Assembly (NCBI GenBank): GCA_904391645.1
Contig: CAJFMJ010000004.1
Span: 1-36,580 of the forward strand
Direction: 5' to 3'
DNA: 36,580 bases
Source: an uncultured Neglectibacter sp.
Lineage (GTDB): Bacteria > Bacillota > Clostridia > Oscillospirales > Acutalibacteraceae
Made by a program: the position numbers and the translations under genes. This document shows positions 1 through 7,809 of this stretch, piece by piece. The notes under the pieces were generated by a model. It was not told the origin of the DNA and made no database searches. It saw nothing but the letters and a program-made list of their open reading frames with translations. Numbering within the stretch: the first letter of the stretch is position 1; each line of letters begins with the position of its first letter.

Positions 1-225
1 GTTGATGCCGTTCATGCGGCAAGCTGCGGAAATACGGGTGATCCACAGGCGGCGGAAATCGCGCTTGCGCTGCTTGCGGCCGATAAACGCATAGTTGCCG
101 GACTTCATAACGGCCTGTTTGGCCATTTTAAAGTGACGGCTTTTGGCGCCCCAGTATCCCTTAGCAAGCTTTAAAACCTTTTTTCTTCTTTTGCGCGTCA
201 TCATCGCGCCCTTGACTCTAGCCAT
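1..225 (-). CDS. rplT: 50S ribosomal protein L20 (3' end truncated by window edge)
   Basis: Reverse translation from ATG at 225: [75 protein letters not shown], a classic L20 N-terminus. Not in the ORF track because it runs off the edge. Confidence 0.97.
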   Translation of the reverse strand, partial: MARVKGAMMTRKRRKKVLKLAKGYWGAKSRHFKMAKQAVMKSGNYAFIGRKQRKRDFRRLWITRISAACRMNGIN

Positions 226-325
226 TCCAATACCATCCTTTCTATGGGTAAAACACTTGAAATCTTGTTACATTGCGGTGGCCGCCGGCCGTGCCGGACG
301 CCCCGCTCTTCCCAAAGGCCCGCTC

Positions 326-529
326 TTATTTGTAGGGCAGCATCCGCTTGATGGCGGCCACGTTGGTCTTGTCGGTCACGGTGGTGCCGCGCATTGCGCG
401 CTTGCTCTTGGGGGTCTTGCCATGGCCATTCAGAAGATGGCTGGTGTTGGCATGGCCGCGGATGACCTTTCCATTTTTGGAAAGTTTAAAGCGCTTTTTT
501 GCGCCGCTGTGAGTTTTCAGTTTCGGCAT
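326..529 (-). CDS. rpmI: 50S ribosomal protein L35
   Basis: 67 aa MPKLKTHSGAKKRFKLSKNGKVIRGHANTSHLLNGHGKTPKSKRAMRGTTV...; SD GGAGG upstream; lies between infC and rplT. Confidence 0.98.
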   Translation of the reverse strand: MPKLKTHSGAKKRFKLSKNGKVIRGHANTSHLLNGHGKTPKSKRAMRGTTVTDKTNVAAIKRMLPYK

Positions 530-563
530 GGTACGTTCCTCCTTAGGTATTTTGAAACAACTG

Positions 564-1082
564 TTATTTTGCTGGCTTGGGGGCCAGGAACATCAGCATG
601 GTGCGGCCCTCCAGCTTGGCGGGCTTTTCCACGTTGGCCACTTCGCTCATGGCGTCGGCAAAACGCTGCATGATCTCTTGCCCCAGCTCGGGGTGCCCCA
701 TCTCCCTGCCGCGAAACCGGATGGAAACCTTCACCTTGTTGCCCTCGGAGATAAACCGCAGGGCATGGTTCCTCTTGGTTTCGAAATCGTGGGTATCGAT
801 ATTGAGGGAAAGGCGGACTTCCTTGATCTCAACGACACGCTGGTTCTTTCTCGCTTCCTTTTCCCGCTTGGCCTGTTCAAACCGGTACTTGCCGTAGTCG
901 ATAATCTTGCACACCGGCGGGTTTGCCTGGGGAGCGATCTTTACCAGGTCCAGATTTTTCTGCTCTGCGATCTCCAAGGCCTGGCGCAGGGACATGATCC
1001 CCAGCTGAGTGCCGTCGGCATCGATGACGCGGAGCTCCTTATCACGGATTTGTTCGTTGATCTGCAGTTCCTGTTTGCTAAT
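564..1082 (-). CDS. infC: Translation initiation factor IF-3, probably initiated at ATT (1082-1080)
   Basis: ISKQELQINEQIRDKELRVIDADGTQLGIMSLRQALEIAEQKNLDLVKIAPQANPPVCKIIDYGKYRFEQ is canonical IF3. GGAGGTG (1095-1089) is spaced 6 nt from ATT. The ORF-track GTG/ATG at 1100/1097 overlaps this SD. Confidence 0.95.
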   Translation of the reverse strand: MSKQELQINEQIRDKELRVIDADGTQLGIMSLRQALEIAEQKNLDLVKIAPQANPPVCKIIDYGKYRFEQAKREKEARKNQRVVEIKEVRLSLNIDTHDFETKRNHALRFISEGNKVKVSIRFRGREMGHPELGQEIMQRFADAMSEVANVEKPAKLEGRTMLMFLAPKPAK

Positions 1083-1313
1083 GGGTAGCACCTCCATCAC
1101 ACGTTGTTCTCAAGCTGTTTTGGGCGGGCGGCAAGCACACAAAAAGCGGGCAGAACTGTTTCTGCCCGCAAATCAACGCCCCAAAGCGATCCTCTGAAAA
1201 AGAGGACCCCATCCCGGCCAGCCAGCACAACCGCTTGCCGCCTTTTGGGATATTGACCTGTGTCAGACAGAACTGCACGGGTGGGAGCTTGCTGCTCCGC
1301 TTTGTTTTACCGA
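1083..1313 (-). ncRNA. infC leader, L20-leader-like autoregulatory attenuator
   Basis: Long 5' UTR with GGCGGCAAGC at 1127-1136 perfectly complementary to GCTTGCCGCC at 1233-1242, a local hairpin (1190-1206) and a terminator-like hairpin (1146-1169). Position matches the known L20-regulated infC leader of Firmicutes. Confidence 0.7.
1141..1169 (-). terminator. Leader terminator/attenuator hairpin upstream of infC
   Basis: Minus strand GCGGGCAGAA-ACAG-TTCTGCCCGC followed by TTTTT. Confidence 0.8.
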
Positions 1314-1319
1314 GAAATT

Positions 1320-1348
1320 ATTATATCCTCTTCCGCTGCCCCTGTCAA
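1320..1348 (-). promoter_or_regulatory. SigA-type promoter of the infC operon
   Basis: Minus strand TTGACA (1348-1343), 17-nt spacer, TATAAT (1325-1320): exact consensus. Confidence 0.88.
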
Positions 1349-1473
1349 GGGATTTTCCAGATTTTTCCCAGTTTTTTCACCACTGGGGGAAGCCGTTTCC
1401 CGCCGACTGGAATCCTTCTGGGGAAAGCTCCCTGGGTGGGCACAAGCCTGTCCAAGCTTCGGAGTGCCATACA

Positions 1474-1750
1474 GCAAGCACCCTTGGGGCGCGTAACGCG
1501 GCTTGGGTCCAGCGGCACGCCACAGAGCCAAAAACCTGCCCTATGCGCCCAGCCAGCTCCGCGGGCAGCAGTCCGACCCTGTCCACCCAAGCAAGCGCCC
1601 TTTGGGCGCGCATCGCGGCTTAGGTCCAGCGGCACGCCACAGAGCCAATAACTTGCCCTATACGCCCAGCCGGCTCCGCGGGCAGCAGTCCGACCCCGTC
1701 CGCCCAAGCAAGCGCCCTTGGGGCGCGCAACGCGGCTTGGGTCCAGCGGT
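1474..1750. repeat. 117-bp tandem repeat, about 2.4 copies
   Basis: GCAAGC[A/G]CCCTT... units start at 1474, 1591 and 1708, giving a period of 117 twice. Copies 1 and 2 differ at about 11 positions by eye; copy 3 is partial and stops just before the GH2 stop codon. Confidence 0.9.
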
Positions 1751-1757
1751 ACGCTGG

Positions 1758-4184
1758 TCAGCGGATGTCGTACGCACTGCGCAGCCGAAGGCCCTCCGTG
1801 GAACCGGAAAGCACCTTCACCCGGGTTTCCCCGGCATTCATATCAAAATAGTTGTCGGAAAGGAGCAAATCTTGGTTTTCGTTCTGGATCTCCACACTTT
1901 TCGCGTATGCCTTGGCAGCCACCATGATCTCGTCCCCTTCCACCCGGCAGACAAGCTTTGGGTCGGCATAGCGGAAATACTTGGGCAGGGAGAAGATCAC
2001 CGTGCCACCGGAAACCCTCCGGCCCCCTTCAAACAGGTCATAGCTGACATACTCCTCCATAGGATCCAGGTCGGGAAGCTCCACCTTGTCCATCCACACG
2101 CTGGTCAGGGCAGCAACCTGCAGGGAGATGGTTTCCTCCCGCTGGATGTTCCCCAGCTTGTCCCGCAGGGCCCATTTCACCACCAGGGCCCTGTCCTCCA
2201 TGGTTTCGTTACACACCGAGAACCGCACGCTTTTCTCCAGAGGCTTTGGCTCTGCGTTGACGTTGGGACGCTGGGAGAGCATCCCCTCCTCGCAGCAGGA
2301 GAGCAGCACCGGGGCAAAGAACCGCTTGGCGTAGTAGTGCAGGGCTTTCCACCGGCCGGTGTAATCGATGGAAGACCAGCTGGCCACGGGCCAGCAGTCG
2401 TTGAGCTGCCAGTACACCGCTCCCATGCAGATCCCCCTCTGCCGCCGGAAGTGCTCCACCCCGTAACGGATGGCCTCAGCCTGGAGCAGCTGGGAGGCGT
2501 ACAAAAGGGTTTGGAACCCGGTGGGATAGAGGAACATCTGTTGCAAATAGGACAGCATCAGGGCGCTCCCTTTGGCACAGCGCTGGTGGCGCTCCATCAC
2601 ATAGGAAAACAGGTTCCAGTCTTCCGGCTGGGAAAAGGTCTTGATGGTTGCAAGGCAGGGCAGGCTCTCAAAGCCGAACTCCGACACATACCGGAACGTG
2701 TGCTCCCGATACTGGGTGAAGGGCTCCTGGCCGTGCCACACGTCCCAGTAGTGGACATCCCCCCGGGTGGGGTCGTTGGGGAAATCGAACCCGCCGCCGG
2801 ATGAGGGGCTGGCAGGCCAATAAAAGGTGTCCGGATCCTCCTGCTGGAGCACTTCGGGGATGAGGTACTCGTACATCCGGATGTAGTCGGCTTTCTGCTT
2901 GTGGGAGCGCACCCAGGTGCCCTGGTCCACAAACAGTTCCATTTCGTTGTTGCCGCACCACAGGCCCAAGCTGGCGTGATGGCGCAGCCGCCGCACGTTG
3001 TCCCGGATCTCCTCCCGGATGTTCTGGGCAAAAACGGGAGTCAGGTTGTAGACCGCGCAGGCGAACATCAAGTCCTGCCAAACCAGCAGGCCCAATTCAT
3101 CACAGGCATCAAAGAAGGCGTCGCTGGGATAGCAGCCGCCGCCCCAAACCCGGATACAATTAAAATTGGCCGCTGCACACTGTTCCAACAGCTTGCGGGT
3201 CTTTTCCGGGGTGACCCGGGAGAGCAGGTTGTCCTCCGGGATGTAATCCGCGCCCATGGCAAAGATCTTCACCCCGTTGACTTCATGGGCAAAGCTCTCC
3301 CCCCAGGCGTCCTTCTCCCGGGAAACCGTCACCGTGCGTAGGCCGATCCGACCCTGCCAGGTGTCCAAGGCCTCTCCGTTCGAAAAGGCGGTTACCTTTA
3401 CAGAGTAAAGGGGCTGCTCCCCATAGCCCCGGGGCCACCACAGCTGTGGGTGTTCCACCAGGATTTCCCTAGGAGAATGGGCATATTCCTCCACATTCCC
3501 CTGGGGGTCTTCCAGCCAAACTGTATAGGAAATATCCTTTACAGAAGCAAAATCCATCTCCGGGTGTATTTCCAGCTTCACCTTGCCCTGTCGATGGTGC
3601 TGCCGGATGTGCACCGAGGACAGCCTCCCTCCTGAAATGCCCAGCAGGGACACGGGCCTCCACAGGCCGGCATCAGGCAAATGGGGGCCCCAGTCCCACC
3701 CAAACATATAGTGGGCCTTGCGCAGGTTGGCAAAGCCCTCCATGGCGTCGCTGGTGCCATCGGCAGGCTCTTCCCCATACTTCTCCCGGATCCACCGGGT
3801 GGGGGAATAGAGCTTCACCTGTAGGCCGTTTTCCCCCGGCCGCAAAATGCCCGCCACGTCAAACTCAAAGGTGCGGTGCATATTTTCCACATGACCCAAA
3901 AGCACCCCATTGAGGCGGATATCCGCCACGGTGTCCACGCCCTCAAAACGCAGCACCTGGTGGGGGCACTCCAAAATGGCCGGGTCCGGGGTAAAGACCG
4001 TGGCATAGCGGTAATCGTGCTCCATCAGCGCTAGGGCCTTCCCCTCATTGTCCCGGTAAAAGGGGTCTTCCAACCGCCCCGCATCCAGCAGGGCGGTATA
4101 GACCGAGCCGGGCACTGTGGCAGGTATTTTTTCCTGGCTGGGCAGTTCCAACGTCCAACGGGCGTGTAAGCCTTGGGTAATCAT
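1758..4184 (-). CDS. Glycoside hydrolase family 2 protein, beta-mannosidase-like
   Basis: GH2 architecture with [45 protein letters not shown] and [11 protein letters not shown]. Start placed at [10 protein letters not shown] (4184), preceded by GGGAGG. Confidence 0.9.
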   Translation of the reverse strand: MITQGLHARWTLELPSQEKIPATVPGSVYTALLDAGRLEDPFYRDNEGKALALMEHDYRYATVFTPDPAILECPHQVLRFEGVDTVADIRLNGVLLGHVENMHRTFEFDVAGILRPGENGLQVKLYSPTRWIREKYGEEPADGTSDAMEGFANLRKAHYMFGWDWGPHLPDAGLWRPVSLLGISGGRLSSVHIRQHHRQGKVKLEIHPEMDFASVKDISYTVWLEDPQGNVEEYAHSPREILVEHPQLWWPRGYGEQPLYSVKVTAFSNGEALDTWQGRIGLRTVTVSREKDAWGESFAHEVNGVKIFAMGADYIPEDNLLSRVTPEKTRKLLEQCAAANFNCIRVWGGGCYPSDAFFDACDELGLLVWQDLMFACAVYNLTPVFAQNIREEIRDNVRRLRHHASLGLWCGNNEMELFVDQGTWVRSHKQKADYIRMYEYLIPEVLQQEDPDTFYWPASPSSGGGFDFPNDPTRGDVHYWDVWHGQEPFTQYREHTFRYVSEFGFESLPCLATIKTFSQPEDWNLFSYVMERHQRCAKGSALMLSYLQQMFLYPTGFQTLLYASQLLQAEAIRYGVEHFRRQRGICMGAVYWQLNDCWPVASWSSIDYTGRWKALHYYAKRFFAPVLLSCCEEGMLSQRPNVNAEPKPLEKSVRFSVCNETMEDRALVVKWALRDKLGNIQREETISLQVAALTSVWMDKVELPDLDPMEEYVSYDLFEGGRRVSGGTVIFSLPKYFRYADPKLVCRVEGDEIMVAAKAYAKSVEIQNENQDLLLSDNYFDMNAGETRVKVLSGSTEGLRLRSAYDIR

Positions 4185-4246
4185 ACAAACCTCCCTGCCG
4201 GACTTTTCCGGCACACTTTCTAGATCCGACAAACAACTCCATCCCT

Positions 4247-4276
4247 ATAGTACAATCTCAACTCCGGGGTTGTCAA
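4247..4276 (-). promoter_or_regulatory. Putative promoter of the GH2 gene
   Basis: Minus strand TTGACA (4276-4271), 18-nt spacer, TACTAT (4252-4247). The -35 box contains the addA stop codon. Confidence 0.6.
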
Positions 4277-7200
4277 TGGGCTTTGGACGGCGTTTTCCCA
4301 AAGGGGCGGGAACTGGCCCGGTTCAGCCAAGTGGAGTAAAGGATCAGCTCCCCTACCGGAAGCCCCGAAACCTCCTCCATGGCATACCCGTACAGCTGAA
4401 GCTGGGCCTGATACCGCTGCCACAGCTCTTCCATGTCCGGCACCCGGTCGGTTTTAAAGTCAATGATGTGCAGGCATCCGTCCTCTACAAAGGTGCAGTC
4501 CACTGCCCCCTGGAGGATCACCTCTTCCTCGCCGGCAGAGGCTTCCGGCTCCGCCAAAGAGGCTGGAATCACCGCAGTGAACCGGCGCTCCTTCTCCACC
4601 TGAGAAGACCGGAGCACCCGCTTTCCCAAGGGGCTTTCCAAAAACTTCCCCACCCGGGAAAGGTCCACCGCTGCCCCCTGTTCCGGGGTGAGCAGTGCCA
4701 TCTCCACCAGGCGTTCCCGCTCCCCTTGGGGGTCTGCCAGGGCGGCGGAGAAGTCTGCAAACTGCATAAAGGCGTGGAGGGCCGTGCCCCGCTCGGCAGG
4801 GGTCATCCCCTGCTCCCCCAGCCAAGCCGGCCGGGAAAGGGTGATCTCCCCGCTGCCGTCCTGCTGGGCAGCCAATATGGAGGCCGCCACTTTCGCGGGA
4901 ATGGCCACCGCCACCTCATGGGGATAGACAAAATTCACCTGCTCCACCAACTCTTCATAGAGCTGGGGATCGGGGGGCTCCGGCGCTGGAGCCTGGGTCT
5001 GGGCTGCCGCCTCCTGAGGCTGGTAGTGGCTCAGGGCAATCTTCCAAGGGGTGTAGTCCTCTCGGACGACGCACTCCGCTGGGGCGCCGGCCTCCTGGCG
5101 GAGCTGGGCTCCATCCGGATGGCACAGGGCGCACAGCAGCAGCCACTGGGCAGCGTTTTTCCCACGGCGCACTGTGTAGGGAGAGGGGCTGTCCCCTGTG
5201 AGCTCCAAGGCCAGCTTGGAAGCCGTGCGGGCAGGGTCCTCCCAGGAGCCCACTAAGATCAGTTTCTCCTTGGCCCGGGTTAAGGCCACATAGAGGATAC
5301 GCAGCTCCTCCGCCGCGGAGGAACGGGCTGTTTCCAGGCCAATGGCCTCCCGGGCGGTGGTGGTGAACCGGGCAGAGCGCTTCCGGTCCCGGAGTTTGAC
5401 CCCCAGGCCCAGCTCCGGGTGGAGCAGCACTTCCGCCCGCTGGTCGGAAACAAAGTTCCGGCCGCAGCCCGCCACAATGCACACGGGGAACTCCAACCCC
5501 TTGGACTTGTGAATGCTCATCACGGTGACGGCGTTGCGGTCCGTGGGGGAAAGCTCTGCCGCCTGGAGGTCGGAGTTGTTGTCCTTCAGCCTGTCCAAAA
5601 ACCGCACAAACCCGGACACGCCGTGGTACCCGGAACCCTCGTAGTCCCGGGCGTACTTCTCCAGCAGGCGCAGGTTGGCCAGCCGCTGCACCCCGTTCTC
5701 CATGGCCAGGGCCATGTCGGGGTAGTCGGTCTTGCTGTAAAGGTAGTTGAGGAAGGTATCCGAGGGCATGGTGGCCGCCACCGCCCGGTACTGGCCGATC
5801 TCCCGGATCACCCGCTCACACCGGGGGTCCGTCTGGGCAGCCCGCAGCAGGGAGATGTACACCGGCACGTCCCGGCTCTCCAGCCGCAGGCGGGCGGCAT
5901 CGTCAGCAGAGAACCCATACAGGGGGCTCATCAGCACCGAAAGCAGAGGGATGTCCTGGTTGGGGTTGTCGATCACACGCAGCAGGGACAGCATCACACG
6001 GATCTCCGCCGCCTGGAAAAATCCCCCTGCCACCGAGGCCCTGGCCGGCACGCCGTGGGCCTGCAGCTGCTGGGCATAGGCGTAGGCGTACTGGTTGGCG
6101 CTGCGCAGCAGGATGCAGAAATCCCCGTAGCCCGCAGGCCTCTCCCCCTCTTTATCGGAAACGGTGAAGCCCCCCTCCACCAGCTGGCGGATCCGCTGGG
6201 CGATCCAGGCGCCTTCCGCCTCCTCCGCCGGGACGCCGCCTGACCGGGCAATGAATTGCAGCTCTGTTTCGCAGCCCTCCTTGGGGGCGTAATCCGCCCC
6301 GCAGACAAGGCGTTCCTCCCCGGTGTAATCCATGTCGCCGGTCTGCTGGGTCATCAGGCGGGAAAAGACAAAGTTCACCGTGCTGGTAACCTCCTCCCGG
6401 GAGCGGAAATTCCGGTCCAGCACAATGTAGGCCGGGTATGCATCCTGCTGCCGGTCATACTTTTGGAAAGCCCGCCGGCACCGCAGGAAGATCTCCGGCA
6501 TGGCCCGGCGGAAGCCGTAAATACTCTGCTTCACGTCGCCCACCATGAACAGGTTCTTCCCGTCCTTAGACACCGCCCGGAACAGGGAGTCCTGCACCTC
6601 GTTGATGTCCTGGTACTCGTCAATCATGATCTCGTCAAACCGGGAGGCCACCTCCCGGGCAGCGGCGGTGGGGGCGCCATCCTCCCCCAAAAACAGCCGG
6701 ATGGCCTGGTGCTCCAGGTCGCTGTAGTCCAGAAAGTTTCCGGCCCGCTTCTTCTCCCCATACCGCTGGGAAAAGGCCAGGGTCAGCTCCCCCAGGCTGC
6801 GCACCAGGGGGGCGGTTTGGGCGGTTTCCCGGGCACAGGCTTCCCGGTCGGCGGAAAGGTATTTTTGCAGCTCCTCCGCCGCGGACTTTGCCCCGTCCCG
6901 GTAGGCCTTTACCCGCACCACCAGGGGGTCGTCCTTGTAGCCGTTGGGCGCTTTGGCCGGGGCGGCCTTGAAGGCCCCCACCCACTGGGAAAGGCCGTCC
7001 CAATCGCCACTAGCCGCCAAGGCCTCCATCTCCCGGAAGGAGGCGCGGTCCTTCTCCAAGGGGGCGTAAAAGGCTTTTTCCACCGCAGGGTCCTCCCGGC
7101 ACTCCTCCAAAGCCCGGGACAGCAGCCCCGCACAGTGGGAAGCCGTTTCCTGGGCATAGGCCACGATCACACGCTCCCAGGGGGACAGGGAAGCCTGTTC

Positions 7201-7809
7201 CTCCGGGCCGGGGAAGTACATGGCCACCTTTTCCGCCAGCCACTTCTCCGGGAAGGGGTGGCTCTGCATAAACCGGTACAGGGTGAGGACCATGTCCATC
7301 AGGCGGCGGTCGTCCCGCTCCCCGGCAAAAGCGTCGGCCAAAGAGGCCACCGTGCCGGACTCAAAAGCCTCCCCCAGCACCTCGTTTAAGGCGGCATGGG
7401 TCAGCTCTTCCTCCTGCTTGTCGGAAACGATCTTGAAATCTGGGGAGAGGTCCAGCAGGTGGAAAAACTCCCGGACCATCTCCGCACAGAAGCTGTCCAC
7501 CGTGCCGATGTGGGCCTGGGAGAGCAAAATGCTTTGCCGCCGCAGGTGGGGGTCCCCGGGATGCTCCCGCAGCAGGTCCTGGAGCCGCCGCTCCAGGCGG
7601 GCACGCATCTCCGCGGCTGCCGCTTTGGTAAAGGTGACAATCAGCATCCGGTCGGCATTGGTGGGGTTTACCGGGTCAGTGAGCCGTTCAATGGCCCGCT
7701 GCACCAGCACTGCTGTCTTCCCGGACCCGGCTGCCGCCGCCACCAGCACGGTGCCCCGGCGGGCAGAAATGGCGTCTTGCTGGCTGTCGGTCCAACGCAT
7801 CTCAGCCAT
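4273..7809 (-). CDS. addA: ATP-dependent helicase/nuclease subunit A
   Basis: MAEMRWTDSQQDAISARRGTVLVAAAAGSGKTAVLVQRAIERL; UvrD/Rep motifs (DEYQDINEVQDSLFRAV, VMSIHKSKGLEFPVCIVAG) and a C-terminal nuclease domain (IDFKTDRV). Overlaps the addB stop. Confidence 0.96.
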   Translation of the reverse strand: MAEMRWTDSQQDAISARRGTVLVAAAAGSGKTAVLVQRAIERLTDPVNPTNADRMLIVTFTKAAAAEMRARLERRLQDLLREHPGDPHLRRQSILLSQAHIGTVDSFCAEMVREFFHLLDLSPDFKIVSDKQEEELTHAALNEVLGEAFESGTVASLADAFAGERDDRRLMDMVLTLYRFMQSHPFPEKWLAEKVAMYFPGPEEQASLSPWERVIVAYAQETASHCAGLLSRALEECREDPAVEKAFYAPLEKDRASFREMEALAASGDWDGLSQWVGAFKAAPAKAPNGYKDDPLVVRVKAYRDGAKSAAEELQKYLSADREACARETAQTAPLVRSLGELTLAFSQRYGEKKRAGNFLDYSDLEHQAIRLFLGEDGAPTAAAREVASRFDEIMIDEYQDINEVQDSLFRAVSKDGKNLFMVGDVKQSIYGFRRAMPEIFLRCRRAFQKYDRQQDAYPAYIVLDRNFRSREEVTSTVNFVFSRLMTQQTGDMDYTGEERLVCGADYAPKEGCETELQFIARSGGVPAEEAEGAWIAQRIRQLVEGGFTVSDKEGERPAGYGDFCILLRSANQYAYAYAQQLQAHGVPARASVAGGFFQAAEIRVMLSLLRVIDNPNQDIPLLSVLMSPLYGFSADDAARLRLESRDVPVYISLLRAAQTDPRCERVIREIGQYRAVAATMPSDTFLNYLYSKTDYPDMALAMENGVQRLANLRLLEKYARDYEGSGYHGVSGFVRFLDRLKDNNSDLQAAELSPTDRNAVTVMSIHKSKGLEFPVCIVAGCGRNFVSDQRAEVLLHPELGLGVKLRDRKRSARFTTTAREAIGLETARSSAAEELRILYVALTRAKEKLILVGSWEDPARTASKLALELTGDSPSPYTVRRGKNAAQWLLLCALCHPDGAQLRQEAGAPAECVVREDYTPWKIALSHYQPQEAAAQTQAPAPEPPDPQLYEELVEQVNFVYPHEVAVAIPAKVAASILAAQQDGSGEITLSRPAWLGEQGMTPAERGTALHAFMQFADFSAALADPQGERERLVEMALLTPEQGAAVDLSRVGKFLESPLGKRVLRSSQVEKERRFTAVIPASLAEPEASAGEEEVILQGAVDCTFVEDGCLHIIDFKTDRVPDMEELWQRYQAQLQLYGYAMEEVSGLPVGELILYSTWLNRASSRPFGKTPSKAH

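Noticed and set aside
1474-1750. CRISPR-like array
   Set aside because: The units are 117 bp and head-to-tail with no unique spacers, and no cas genes are nearby.
1503-2804. 433-aa + strand ORF beginning with repeated MGPAARHRA... peptides
   Set aside because: Runs through the intergenic tandem repeat and then antisense to the well-supported GH2 gene. It is a GC-rich frame artefact with no recognisable domain.
3400-3480. Possible disruption or frameshift in the GH2 gene
   Set aside because: The ORF is continuous from 4184 to 1758 with all expected GH2 blocks in order.
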